Shown piece after piece: positions 40,840-50,125 of a stretch of 64,000 nucleotides of DNA. Position numbers and translations under genes: made by a program. The notes below the pieces were generated by a model. That model did no database searches, had not been told where the DNA came from, and saw only the letters and a list, made by a program, of their open reading frames with translations. Within the stretch, counting starts at the first letter, position 1. Each line of letters starts with the position of its first letter. Source of the DNA: Isoptericola chiayiensis (GTDB taxonomy: Bacteria; Actinomycetota; Actinomycetes; Actinomycetales; Cellulomonadaceae); contig NZ_JABEZT010000003.1 of NCBI RefSeq assembly GCF_013149805.1, forward strand, positions 186,001 through 250,000, written 5' to 3'.

Positions 40840-42090
40840 ATGTCCTTGGCGACCGCACCCCGAAACCGCAGGCGCAGAGGGCTCGCCGCCGGTGCCAGTC
40901 TGGCCGCAGCCGCACTCGTCCTGACCGCATGCTCCGACGACGGCGCCGGGAGCGACGAAGGGGCAGGGGAGGACGACCCGATCGTCATCGGCATCTCGCT
41001 GCCGCTCACCGGGGACTTCTCCGAACCTGGCAAGGGAGTGCAGCGCGGATACGAGGCGTGGGCCCAGTTCCTCAACGAGGACGGAGGGCTGCTCGGGCGC
41101 CAGGTCGAGCTCAAGATCCTCGACGACCAGTCCAACGCCGACCGAGTGGTCCAGGACTACGAGGCACTGATCGCACAGGACCAGGTCGACCTCGTCTTCG
41201 GACCATTCTCCACGCGCCTCGTCGTCCCCAGCGCCCGGGTCGCCGAAGAGTACGGCATGCTCTTCGTCGAGCCCGCCGGCGCGGCGGCAGAGGTGTTCGA
41301 GCAAGGATTCGAGAACCTCTTCTACGCGGCCCCCGCCGTCGCGGACGACCACTACAACTACCTCGCCGACTACATCCTCGCGATGCCCGACGGGGAACGA
41401 CCCGAGACCGTCGCCGTCGCCTCGATGGACGACCCGTTCGCCCAGGGCACGGCCTACGGCCTGCGCGACAAGCTGGCGGACGGCGGCCTGGAGATCGTGG
41501 TCGACGAGGTCTACCCCCCGAACACGACCGACTTCGCCCCGATCGCCGCGAAGATCGACGACTCGGACGCTGACATGGTGATCGGCGGCACGCAGTACCA
41601 GGACGCCGTCAACCTCATCGTCTCGCTCCAGCAGCTCGACTACCAGCCGGAGATGGCTGCCTTCTCGACCGCACCGACCAACCCGGAGTTCGCATCGGCG
41701 ATCGGCGACAAGACCGAGGGGATCCTCTCGCCCACGGGCTACACGGAGACCGCGAGCTATCCGTCGAACGTGGAGTTCGTCGAGCGGTACACCGAGCTGC
41801 ACGGCAACCCCCCGGGGGAGGACGAGGCCAACGCCTACACCACCGGTCAGGTCGTAGCCGCCGCCGTCGAAGCGGTCGGGTGCGCCGAACAGGGCGAGTG
41901 CCAGCAGCAGCTCGTCGACTGGCTGCACTCCAACGAGGTCGACACCGTCGTCGGGCCGTTGAGCTGGGACGAGACCGGCAAGCCTCAGGGCGCCCACCTC
42001 ATCCAGCAGTATGTCGACGGGGAGATCCAGATCGTCCTGCCCGAGGACGCCATGGAGGCCGAGCTCGTCTTCCCGAAGCCGGCGTGGTGA
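40840..42090 (+). CDS. Liv-type ABC transporter substrate-binding lipoprotein
   Basis: The 416-residue lipoprotein has a lipobox LTAC at about residue 28 and a type-1 periplasmic-binding fold: IVIGISLPLTGDFSEPGKGV, GGLLGRQVELKILDDQSNAD, DLVFGPFSTRLVVPSARVAE. This is the LivK/branched-chain-amino-acid family. Homologues bind amino acids, amides, urea or aromatic acids. Control by a LacI regulator and proximity to a sugar-dehydrogenase-like protein make a carbohydrate-derived ligand possible. It heads a five-gene operon. Confidence 0.9.
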   Translation: MSLATAPRNRRRRGLAAGASLAAAALVLTACSDDGAGSDEGAGEDDPIVIGISLPLTGDFSEPGKGVQRGYEAWAQFLNEDGGLLGRQVELKILDDQSNADRVVQDYEALIAQDQVDLVFGPFSTRLVVPSARVAEEYGMLFVEPAGAAAEVFEQGFENLFYAAPAVADDHYNYLADYILAMPDGERPETVAVASMDDPFAQGTAYGLRDKLADGGLEIVVDEVYPPNTTDFAPIAAKIDDSDADMVIGGTQYQDAVNLIVSLQQLDYQPEMAAFSTAPTNPEFASAIGDKTEGILSPTGYTETASYPSNVEFVERYTELHGNPPGEDEANAYTTGQVVAAAVEAVGCAEQGECQQQLVDWLHSNEVDTVVGPLSWDETGKPQGAHLIQQYVDGEIQIVLPEDAMEAELVFPKPAW

Positions 42091-42094
42091 GTTC

Positions 42095-42979
42095 GTGACC
42101 GGCACCCTCCTCTTCCAGAGTCTCGTGCTGGGCGTGCTGCTGGGAGGGCTCTACGCCCTCCTGGCAGCGGGCCTCACCCTGTACTTCGGCGTGATGCGGG
42201 TCGTGATGATCGCGCACTCCGCGTTCCTCATCCTCGCGGCCTACCTGGCCTGGTACTTCCACGAGCAGACCGGTATCGACCCGCTCCTGTCGCTCGTCGT
42301 GACCGTGCCGCTGTTCTTCGCCGTGGGCGTCGGGATGCAGCGCCTGCTCATCACCCGGCTGCGCCCCGTGACGTTGACGATGATGTCAGTGCTCCTGACG
42401 TTCGCCGTCGCCCTCTTCATCGAAGGCATGATCGGCTTCGTCTGGAGCGGTACGCAGCGACGGATCCAGCTGCCGTACTCGGGGGACAGCATCGAGTTCT
42501 TCGGCGCGCAGATCGCCGTGGTCAAGCTGGTCGCCTTCGGACTGGCGGCGCTGTCGCTCGGACTGCTGTACCTGCTGCTCAAGCACAGCCGCTTCGGACA
42601 GGCGCTCCGTGCGACGATCCAGCACCGCGAGGCCGCGCAGCTCGTCGGGATCCGGACCGACCGTGTGGCCGGCTACGGCTTCGGGATCGGCCTGGCCACC
42701 GCGGCGATCGGCGGTACGGCCCTCTCCCTCGACGCGACGATCTACCCGTCGCTGCACTGGCACTGGATCGGGCCGCTCATGGCGATCATCGTCGTCGGTG
42801 GCCTCGGTTCGATCCCCGGTGCTGCACTCGCCGCCATGGTGCTCGGGATCGGACAGAGCCTGCTCCAGGTCCCCCTCGGCACCACCTGGGCACAGACCAT
42901 CTTCTACGTCGCTTTGTTCGCGACGCTGATGCTGCGCCCCCAGGGATTCTTCGGAGGTCGCCTTGCCCAACGCTTCTGA
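42095..42979 (+). CDS. livH: ABC transporter permease, LivH family
   Basis: The 294-residue membrane protein has LLGGLYALLAAGLTLYFGVM, ALRATIQHREAAQLVGIRTD and IVVGGLGSIPGAALAAMVLG, the last being the EAA-like coupling loop. It pairs with the following LivM-type permease. The GTG at 42095 lies four bases after the binding-protein stop. Its end overlaps livM by 17 bases, so translation is coupled. Confidence 0.88.
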   Translation: MTGTLLFQSLVLGVLLGGLYALLAAGLTLYFGVMRVVMIAHSAFLILAAYLAWYFHEQTGIDPLLSLVVTVPLFFAVGVGMQRLLITRLRPVTLTMMSVLLTFAVALFIEGMIGFVWSGTQRRIQLPYSGDSIEFFGAQIAVVKLVAFGLAALSLGLLYLLLKHSRFGQALRATIQHREAAQLVGIRTDRVAGYGFGIGLATAAIGGTALSLDATIYPSLHWHWIGPLMAIIVVGGLGSIPGAALAAMVLGIGQSLLQVPLGTTWAQTIFYVALFATLMLRPQGFFGGRLAQRF

Positions 42980-44171
42980 CACCCGGCCCGCAGCCACACC
43001 GCACGACGAGGTCGGTACGCCTTCCCGTGGACCCCGCGCCGCCGCGGTATCACCGCGCCCGTGGGGCAGGATCGCGCGGCTGATGGCACTGGTCGTCGGG
43101 GTTGCACTGGTCCTGTCCTTCCCGACGATCGCGCCCAACCCCTACATCCTGTCGGCGGGCATCGTCGTCCTCAGCTACGCCTGTACCGCCACGGCCTGGA
43201 ACTTCATGGGAGGTTTCACCGGTTACGTCTCGCTCGGCCACGCGGCCTTCTTCGGGCTCGGGGCCTACGGCACCGGACTGCTGATCCGTGACGTCGGCCT
43301 GCCGAGCTTCGCCGCATGGCTGCTCGCCGGAGCTCTCGTGCTCCTGATCACCATTCCCGTGGGGATCGCGGCACTGCGGGTACGCGGCGCCTCGTTCGTC
43401 ATCGTGTCCATCTCCTTCGTCCTCATCCTTCTCCTGGTCTTCCAGGGATGGGGCTCCTTCACCGGAGGGTCGGACGGGCTCGTCGTGCCGCGTCCGTTCC
43501 CGGACATGCTCCGACCTCAGCACCACGAGACGTTCTTCTATCTGTTCGCCGCGCTGCTCACGGTGATGCTCGTCGTGTGGTGGCTGATCGACCGGTCGCG
43601 CTTCGGCACCGGACTCAAGGCGGTGCGCGAGGACGAGGACAAGGCACAGGCGCTCGGCGTGCCGACCCGCAACTACAAGCTCGTCGCCTACGTCGTCTCG
43701 GCCACGTTCACCGGCCTCGCCGGGGGAATGTACGCGCTGTGGTTCGGCGACCTCGACCCCATCTTCCAGTTCTCGATCATGCTCGGTGCCTACATGGTGC
43801 TCATGGCACTGCTCGGCGGCGTCCGACACCTCTTCGGACCACTGCTCGGTGCGTTCATCGTCGGTACCGGTCTGGAGTACTTCAAGCTCGAGTTCGGCGA
43901 CACCCAGTTCCACCTCGTGGCCGCGGCTCTCCTGCTCGGCGCCGTGGTGCTGTTCATGCCCGACGGCATCATCCCGGCAGTCACCGGCCTGGTCCGGCGC
44001 TTCGGACCTCAGGAGTCGTCCATCCGTGAGGTCACGGCAGCCGAGCTCCTCGAGCGCAACGGCGGGACCTCGCCGGTTCCGCAGCCCGGTGCGACGGCGG
44101 GGTCGGACGGTTCGCGCACCACATCCGAGGCGGCACCCCCCGACCCGAACGACGAGGAGGACCCGCGATGA
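42963..44171 (+). CDS. livM: ABC transporter permease, LivM family
   Basis: The 402-residue membrane protein has the LivM signature GGFTGYVSLGHAAFFGLGAY and TGLKAVREDEDKAQALGVPT, with GGVRHLFGPLLGAFIVGTGL near the C-terminus. The TTG at 42963 is used because the coding potential begins there, inside livH. The 40-residue N-terminal and 60-residue C-terminal hydrophilic extensions are longer than usual for LivM and are cytoplasmic by prediction. It overlaps livG by ATGA. Confidence 0.87.
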   Translation: MPNASDTRPAATPHDEVGTPSRGPRAAAVSPRPWGRIARLMALVVGVALVLSFPTIAPNPYILSAGIVVLSYACTATAWNFMGGFTGYVSLGHAAFFGLGAYGTGLLIRDVGLPSFAAWLLAGALVLLITIPVGIAALRVRGASFVIVSISFVLILLLVFQGWGSFTGGSDGLVVPRPFPDMLRPQHHETFFYLFAALLTVMLVVWWLIDRSRFGTGLKAVREDEDKAQALGVPTRNYKLVAYVVSATFTGLAGGMYALWFGDLDPIFQFSIMLGAYMVLMALLGGVRHLFGPLLGAFIVGTGLEYFKLEFGDTQFHLVAAALLLGAVVLFMPDGIIPAVTGLVRRFGPQESSIREVTAAELLERNGGTSPVPQPGATAGSDGSRTTSEAAPPDPNDEEDPR

Positions 44172-44923
44172 CCACCACCGCGCCCCCTGCCGCCCGCAGC
44201 CTCGAGACCGTCGGACTCACCAAGTCCTTCGGCGGGGTGCATGCCGTCCGAGACGCGACGGTGACGTTCCAGCCGGGCAAGATCAACGCCCTCATCGGTC
44301 CCAACGGTTCCGGCAAGACGACCTTCTTCAACTGCGTGACCGGCATGATCAAGCCGGACGCAGGATCGGTGACCTTCCACGGTGAGGACATCACGCGCCG
44401 ACCACCGCACAGGATCGCGAGGGCGGGCATCGGCCGCAGCTTCCAGCTCTGTCGAGTCTTCCCGCGCATGACCGTCCTGGAGAACATGCTGGTGGCCGTC
44501 AGCAGGTCCCGGTTCCGTGAGCTGCTCAAGGGGGCGCACAACCCCGAGGAGATCGACAAGGCCCGAGCGTTGCTCGTCCGGGTCGGTATCGATCACCTGG
44601 AGAACACCGAGGCGCGGAACCTGTCCTACGGCCAGCAGAAGCTGCTCGAGCTCGCGGGAGTTCTCATGGGTGATCCGGACACGATCATGCTCGACGAACC
44701 CGCCGGTGGCGTGAACCCCGCGCTCATCGGCCGCATCGGCACTCTCGTGCAGGAGCTCAACGCCGAAGGGCGCACCTTCCTCGTAGTCGAGCACAACATG
44801 GACATGGTGATGAGCCTGTCCCACCACGTCATCGTGTTCGACCGCGGACGCCCCATCGCCGAGGGGACGCCCGACGTCGTCCAGTCCGACCCCCGAGTCC
44901 TGGAGGCCTACCTTGGTGTCTGA
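44168..44923 (+). CDS. livG: ABC transporter ATP-binding protein, LivG family
   Basis: The 251-residue ATPase has Walker A GPNGSGKTT, the LivG-typical IGRSFQLCRVFPRMTVLENM, the signature motif LSYGQQKLLELA and Walker B TIMLDEPAGG, with the H-loop in VVEHNMDMVM. It energises the LivHM permeases. It overlaps livM (ATGA) and livF. Confidence 0.93.
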   Translation: MTTTAPPAARSLETVGLTKSFGGVHAVRDATVTFQPGKINALIGPNGSGKTTFFNCVTGMIKPDAGSVTFHGEDITRRPPHRIARAGIGRSFQLCRVFPRMTVLENMLVAVSRSRFRELLKGAHNPEEIDKARALLVRVGIDHLENTEARNLSYGQQKLLELAGVLMGDPDTIMLDEPAGGVNPALIGRIGTLVQELNAEGRTFLVVEHNMDMVMSLSHHVIVFDRGRPIAEGTPDVVQSDPRVLEAYLGV

Positions 44924-45683
44924 CCAGCCCCCCGCCACCGGTACGGAGTACCTCCTCGAGCTGGACGACATCCAGGCCGGCTACGGACGCGCGGCCATGG
45001 TGCTGCGTGGACTGACGATCAAGGTCCCACCCTCGACCGTGGTCTGTCTCGTCGGGCCGAACGGTGCCGGCAAGTCCACGGTCCTCAAGGTCGCGAGCGG
45101 TCTGCTCAAGCCTCGGTCCGGACGCGTCCTCGTCGGCGGGCACGACGTGACCGGTCAAGGGCCCCAGGAGATGTTGTCCTCCGGGCTCGCCCACGTGCTG
45201 CAGGGCCACAGCGTCTTTCGTGAGATGACCGTGGCGGAGAACGTCCTGCTCGGCGCGTACACGCTGCGTGACAAGGAGAAGATCGCGAAACGGGTCGCGT
45301 TCGTCCAGGAGCTCTTCCCGATCGTCGGCGAACGCTGGAAGCAGCTTGCGGGGCTGCTGTCCGGCGGGCAGCAGAAGCAGGTGGAGTTCGCTCGCTCGCT
45401 CATGGTCAGCCCGCGAGTCGTCCTGCTGGACGAGCCGTCGATGGGCCTCGACCCCAAGACGACGGCGACGGTCTTCGAGCAGGTGGTTCGCATGCGGGAC
45501 GCCGGCGTGGCGGTCCTGCTGGTGGAGCAGAACGCGCGCCGTGCGCTCGAGACGGCCGACATCGGATGCGTCCTCGATCTCGGCCGCGTCCACATCACGG
45601 GGCCCGCGCCCGAACTGCTCGCCGACCCACAGCTCTCCGAGCTGTATCTCGGTGGCCGACCCTCGGGAGCCGCCACCAGCTGA
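44913..45683 (+). CDS. livF: ABC transporter ATP-binding protein, LivF family
   Basis: The 256-residue ATPase has Walker A GPNGAGKST, signature motif LSGGQQKQVEFARSL, Walker B VVLLDEPSMGLDP and H/Q-loop residues in LLVEQNARRALE. LivF pairs with LivG as a heterodimer. The start is TTG at 44913 or GTG at 44916, both inside livG. A hairpin after the stop closes the operon. Confidence 0.92.
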   Translation: MVSDQPPATGTEYLLELDDIQAGYGRAAMVLRGLTIKVPPSTVVCLVGPNGAGKSTVLKVASGLLKPRSGRVLVGGHDVTGQGPQEMLSSGLAHVLQGHSVFREMTVAENVLLGAYTLRDKEKIAKRVAFVQELFPIVGERWKQLAGLLSGGQQKQVEFARSLMVSPRVVLLDEPSMGLDPKTTATVFEQVVRMRDAGVAVLLVEQNARRALETADIGCVLDLGRVHITGPAPELLADPQLSELYLGGRPSGAATS

Positions 45684-45738
45684 CCGACGTCCGGCCACCG
45701 GACACACCCGGTCGGCACATCTCCCCACCGAGCCGCGA

Positions 45739-45767
45739 GCCTGCCGGCGCCCAGCGCGCCGGCAGGC
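45739..45767 (+). terminator. Terminator hairpin after the Liv operon
   Basis: Perfect 12-base arms GCCTGCCGGCGC and GCGCCGGCAGGC with a five-base loop. Confidence 0.7.
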
Positions 45768-45880
45768 CCGGTCGAGCACGTCCGCAGAGCTTCCGTCGGC
45801 ACGTCGTGCCGCGTCCGACGGTCGGCAGGACCGCATTTCCGGCACAGACCTGATCGACAACGACGTTGAGAGGTACTCGG

Positions 45881-48800
45881 ATGCACGTGCACAATCCACG
45901 ACCGCCGGCCACGAGCCGACGGCACACCGTCAGCGGCGCCAGGAACTCGGGCCCCGCACGTACCGTGGCCGCGATCGCGGCCACCACCCTCGTCGGGACG
46001 CTCCTGACGAGCCTGCCGGCCGCCGCGGCCGAGGCAGAGTCGTTCACCGAGCTGCTCGACTTCGAGCAGTACGAGCGCACCTCGCTCGACGGTCAGGACG
46101 GATGGACGTCCTCGTCGGCGCAGGTGGTAGCGGACCCGCTCAACGCCAACAACCAGGTCCTCGAGCAGACCGGCGGAAGCCACAGCTCCTACCGTGAGAT
46201 CCCGGCCATCGCGGACGGCGACACAGGCACCTTGTTCTTCCGCTTCTACCGGGACGGAAGCGTCGACACGTCGTTCGGCGTCACCGACGTCGACGAGCCG
46301 GCGGACTACCCGAACAGCCGTGCCTACGTCAACAACCAGAACTCCGACGTCATGCTCGTCCGCGACGGCGGGGCGTTCCGACCCGTAGGCGTCTGGGCGC
46401 GGGAGACGTGGCAGTGTGTCTGGGTCGTCGCCGACAACGCCGCGGACGAGGTGACGGTCTACAGCCAGGGCGGCCCGTACGAGGAGATCACCCGGTTGCC
46501 GGAGGGCGCCGAGCAGCAGTTCGACTTCCGTGAGTCCGTCGACGGCGACCTCGACCGGTTTTTCTGGATCAACGGTTCGAGCAGCAACGGTCGGCTCCTG
46601 CTCGACGACGTCGCGATCGACGCCGACAGCCAGAACCTCGACATCGCCACCGGCAACACCGGAGACTGTGCGGCGGGTGGGACCCAACCCGACGCGCCGC
46701 TCCTCAACCCGTTGCCCGACCCCTCCCGGTCCAACCTCGGTATCGAGGTGACCGAGCTCGCCCAGCTCCCGGAGTCGCAGACGACGCCGGCCACGGGCGA
46801 CCAGCGGCTGGTGCGGCACAACCGCATCACGCACCTCGACGAGGTCCCTGACGGATCCGGCCGGCTCGCCGTGCCCGACATGAACGAGATCCTGTACCTC
46901 GTCGACGAGGACACCGGCGAGTACGTCGACTACCTGAACGTGCGAGACCAGTTCGTCGACAACTTCCACAACCACGCCGGTCTCGGCACGGGCCTCGGGT
47001 TCGTCGAGTTCCACCCCGAGTTCGCCGAGAACGGCCTCTTCTACACGGTGCACACCGAGTCCGGGAGTGCGCTGAGCGAGGACGCTCCCGACTTCCCGGC
47101 GTTCGGATCGACGAACTACCACAGCGTGATCACCGAGTGGACCGCGACGGACCCGGCCGCCGAGACCTTCGAGGGCACGAGCCGCGAGCTGATGCGCGTA
47201 CCGTTCGCCGGTCGGGTGCACACGGTGCAGCAGATCGCCTTCAACCCGACGGTGGCCGAAGGGGACGCCGACTACGGCAACCTCTACGTCCTCGTGGGCG
47301 ACGGCGGCAACGGCGTCGGCAACGGCAACCCGCAGGACGTGTCGACGCCGCAGGGCAAGATCCTGCGGATCGACCCGCTGGGGAGCGACAGCGCCAACGG
47401 GGAGTACGGGATCCCCACGGACAACCCGTTCCTCGACGACGCCTCCGCGCTGCCGGAGATCTATGCCGTCGGGATGCGCGACCCCCACCGGATCAGCTGG
47501 GACCCGGCAGGCGACCACACGATGTACCTCGGGCACATCGGTGAGTGGCAGGTCGAGTCGGTCTACGCCGTCGAGCCCGGCGACAACTTCGGCTGGTCGG
47601 AGCGCGAGGGGCCGTTCCGTGCCGAGAACCGACAGATCTACCCCCTGCCCGCCGACGACGCGCAGTACGGGTACACCTATCCCGTAGCCGCCTACGACCA
47701 CAACCGTGATCCCGGCCAGACCGGGGACGCCGGCGTCGCGCTGAACGGCGGCTTCGTGTACCGCGGCGACATCCCGGAACTGCAGGGCCGCTACCTCTTC
47801 ACCGACCTGGTCCGTGGATGGGTGCTCGCCACCGAGGCGGACGAGATGGTGCGCAACGACGGCGACGTCGAAGACCTGGCCACGATCGAGCACCTGCGCG
47901 TGTTCTCCGACGGGCAGGAGACGACGTTCGCCGACCTCGTGGGCGACCGCCGGGTCGACCTGCGCTTCGGGTCCGCCGACGGTGAGCTGTACCTCGTCGC
48001 CAAGGCGAACGGGAAGATCTGGAAGGTGACGGGCGCCCGGTACGCCGACGCGTCGTCACCGTTCGCGCTGCCGGAGCTCGCGCCGAACCTCGTGGCGCAC
48101 TACGACTTCGACCACCCGGTCCAGGGCTCACCGACCCGGGAGTCGGACCAGGGCTGGTCCGGCACGGACATCGACCTCGTCAACGGCGGCGTCGAGATGC
48201 GGGTCGCGGACCGGGCCTATCCCGGTGCGGGCGAGGCGCTGCAGACGCAGCAGATGAGTCCGACGTCGTCGTCGAACGACGACTGGAAGGCGGGTGTGTA
48301 CGATGCGGACGGTGTCGACACGCTGCGCGCCTTCGGGGGGACCGACGAGGCCGCCGTCATGGGCTGGTTCAAGCCCACGGGTGAGCACCCGGGCCTCAAC
48401 AGCAACACCACGAACCCCGACGACCGCTACAACGCGATCGGGCTGGCCGGCGTGCTCACCGGCACATCGGAAGGGCACGCGGTGCGCGCCCTGCTCGAGG
48501 TGATCACCGTGGGTGGCGAGCTCAAGGTCGTGGCGCTCGGCCGCCGGGTCGACGGTGCTGCCTCCTGGGTCTACGCGGCCGACCTTCCCTGGCAGGACAT
48601 CCTCCAGAAGGGCAGGTGGGTGCATCTGGCCGCGACGTTCGACTTCGCCGACCGCGAGATGAAGCTGTTCATGAACGGCGAGGAGCTCGACGGCTTCTAC
48701 ACCTCCCTGAACCCCTGGGGTTCCGGTCCCACGTCCGATGCCGCGCCGGCCGGGATCAAGATCGGCGGCAGCTACCCGCAGAACACCCGGGAGGCCAACC

Positions 48801-50062
48801 CGTTCAACGGCCGGATGGACGATCTCATGTTCCTCGACGTCGCCCCGACGGCGGAGCAGGTTGCTGCGCAGTACGCGCTGTTCGGTGCCTCCGACCCGGA
48901 GCCACCGGCGCCGCTGCCCTGCGCCCCGTCGGGACAGCAGACCACCGACGTCATGTCCGCCGAGGACTGGGCGCCGCGGACCCCCGCGAAGTGGGAGTTC
49001 CCCGGTGACCAGGTCGTGCTCGCGGAGCCGGGGACGAACCCGAACGACGGAATCCGCCGCCCGTTCGAGTACGCCGTCCTGACAGAGGGGCCGGAGCTCG
49101 GCTCGTTCGACCTGCAGGCCGAGGTCCGGCTCGACGCCCCGGCGTCGGTCAACAACCGCGACGTCATCGTCGTCTTCGGCTGGCAGTCGGACACCGAGTA
49201 CTACTACGCCCACCTGTCGCAGGACAACACGATCTACGCCCACAACGGCATCTTCAAGGTGAACGATGCCGACCGGGAGCGGATCGACGATCAGTGGGAC
49301 GGAACCGTCGGCGCGCCGCCGGCTGTCACGGACGAGGAGTGGCACGACGTCCGTGTCGTGCGGTGCGCCGACAGCGGTGACATCGCCGTGTACGTCGACG
49401 GCCTCGACACCCCGCTCCTGACCGCGAACGACTCCACGTTCGGTGAGGGTCGCGTCGGCTTCGGCTCCTTCGACAACACCGGTCGGCTGCGTGATCTCAC
49501 GGTGACGAGCACGCCGCTCGACACGACGGCACCGACGGTGACCGTCAAGGAGGGCGCGAAGTTCACCACCGGCGTCGAGGGCGCCTACGGGCAGGTGTCG
49601 TTCAAGCTGTACGACGCGGGCAAGGTGGACCGGCTGACGCTGAACGGGGTGGAGAAGGATCTGACGGACAACGTCTGGTCCGACCTGAACTTCGTGCGGC
49701 CGGGTGCCTTCGGCGCGATGGCAGGTGAGAACACGCTGGTCGTCTACGACGTGGCGGGGAACGCCACCACGGTGGAGTTCTTCCTGGACGGAGTGGCGCC
49801 GAAGGTCACCGTGAAGTCCGGCGGGAGGTACACGTCCGGGTCGCACGGGTCGTACGCGAAGGTGTCGTTCAAGCTGTACGACGCGGGCAAGGTGGACCGG
49901 CTGACGCTGAACGGGGTGGAGAAGGATCTGACGGACAACGTCTGGTCCGACCTGAACTTCGTGCGGCGTGGGTCGTTCGGCGCGGTGGCAGGTGACAACA
50001 CCCTGGTCGTCTACGACGTCGCGGGGAACGCCACCACGGTCGAGTTCGAGCTCAAGGGCTGA
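45881..50062 (+). CDS. Giant secreted PQQ-type sugar dehydrogenase with LamG and Ig-like domains
   Basis: The 1,393-residue protein has a signal peptide (to about PAAAAEAES, residue 50). Then come a lectin-like beta-sandwich (about 55-250), a GSDH/PQQ-dependent sugar dehydrogenase propeller (about 285-716, with FHNHAGLGTGLGFVEFHPEF, YVLVGDGGNGVGNGNPQDVS and VGMRDPHRISWDPAG), a LamG domain (about 737-1003), a second sandwich resembling 3-keto-disaccharide-hydrolase/DUF1080 domains (about 1020-1210) and two tandem Ig-like repeats (about 1220-1393). The ATG at 45881 follows GAGAGG. It would oxidise a polysaccharide or sugar outside the cell. It follows the Liv operon after its terminator and may supply that transporter's substrate. 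Confidence 0.8.
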   Translation: MHVHNPRPPATSRRHTVSGARNSGPARTVAAIAATTLVGTLLTSLPAAAAEAESFTELLDFEQYERTSLDGQDGWTSSSAQVVADPLNANNQVLEQTGGSHSSYREIPAIADGDTGTLFFRFYRDGSVDTSFGVTDVDEPADYPNSRAYVNNQNSDVMLVRDGGAFRPVGVWARETWQCVWVVADNAADEVTVYSQGGPYEEITRLPEGAEQQFDFRESVDGDLDRFFWINGSSSNGRLLLDDVAIDADSQNLDIATGNTGDCAAGGTQPDAPLLNPLPDPSRSNLGIEVTELAQLPESQTTPATGDQRLVRHNRITHLDEVPDGSGRLAVPDMNEILYLVDEDTGEYVDYLNVRDQFVDNFHNHAGLGTGLGFVEFHPEFAENGLFYTVHTESGSALSEDAPDFPAFGSTNYHSVITEWTATDPAAETFEGTSRELMRVPFAGRVHTVQQIAFNPTVAEGDADYGNLYVLVGDGGNGVGNGNPQDVSTPQGKILRIDPLGSDSANGEYGIPTDNPFLDDASALPEIYAVGMRDPHRISWDPAGDHTMYLGHIGEWQVESVYAVEPGDNFGWSEREGPFRAENRQIYPLPADDAQYGYTYPVAAYDHNRDPGQTGDAGVALNGGFVYRGDIPELQGRYLFTDLVRGWVLATEADEMVRNDGDVEDLATIEHLRVFSDGQETTFADLVGDRRVDLRFGSADGELYLVAKANGKIWKVTGARYADASSPFALPELAPNLVAHYDFDHPVQGSPTRESDQGWSGTDIDLVNGGVEMRVADRAYPGAGEALQTQQMSPTSSSNDDWKAGVYDADGVDTLRAFGGTDEAAVMGWFKPTGEHPGLNSNTTNPDDRYNAIGLAGVLTGTSEGHAVRALLEVITVGGELKVVALGRRVDGAASWVYAADLPWQDILQKGRWVHLAATFDFADREMKLFMNGEELDGFYTSLNPWGSGPTSDAAPAGIKIGGSYPQNTREANPFNGRMDDLMFLDVAPTAEQVAAQYALFGASDPEPPAPLPCAPSGQQTTDVMSAEDWAPRTPAKWEFPGDQVVLAEPGTNPNDGIRRPFEYAVLTEGPELGSFDLQAEVRLDAPASVNNRDVIVVFGWQSDTEYYYAHLSQDNTIYAHNGIFKVNDADRERIDDQWDGTVGAPPAVTDEEWHDVRVVRCADSGDIAVYVDGLDTPLLTANDSTFGEGRVGFGSFDNTGRLRDLTVTSTPLDTTAPTVTVKEGAKFTTGVEGAYGQVSFKLYDAGKVDRLTLNGVEKDLTDNVWSDLNFVRPGAFGAMAGENTLVVYDVAGNATTVEFFLDGVAPKVTVKSGGRYTSGSHGSYAKVSFKLYDAGKVDRLTLNGVEKDLTDNVWSDLNFVRRGSFGAVAGDNTLVVYDVAGNATTVEFELKG
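49594..49966 (+). repeat. Tandem 267-base coding repeats with a 106-base identical core
   Basis: 49594-49699 and 49861-49966 are identical; the whole unit is 89 codons. It encodes the two C-terminal Ig-like domains (VSFKLYDAGKVDRLTLNGVE). Identity at silent sites means recent duplication or conversion. Confidence 0.9.
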
Positions 50063-50079
50063 GTGACCGCGGCGAGACA

Positions 50080-50115
50080 GCCAGGGGCCCTGGTCGGTCG
50101 ACCAGGGCCCCTGGC
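50080..50115. terminator. Strong bidirectional terminator
   Basis: Sixteen-base perfect arms around a four-base loop (GGTC), between the converging dehydrogenase and glucoamylase-like genes. Confidence 0.85.
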
Positions 50116-50125
50116 CGTCACGCGA

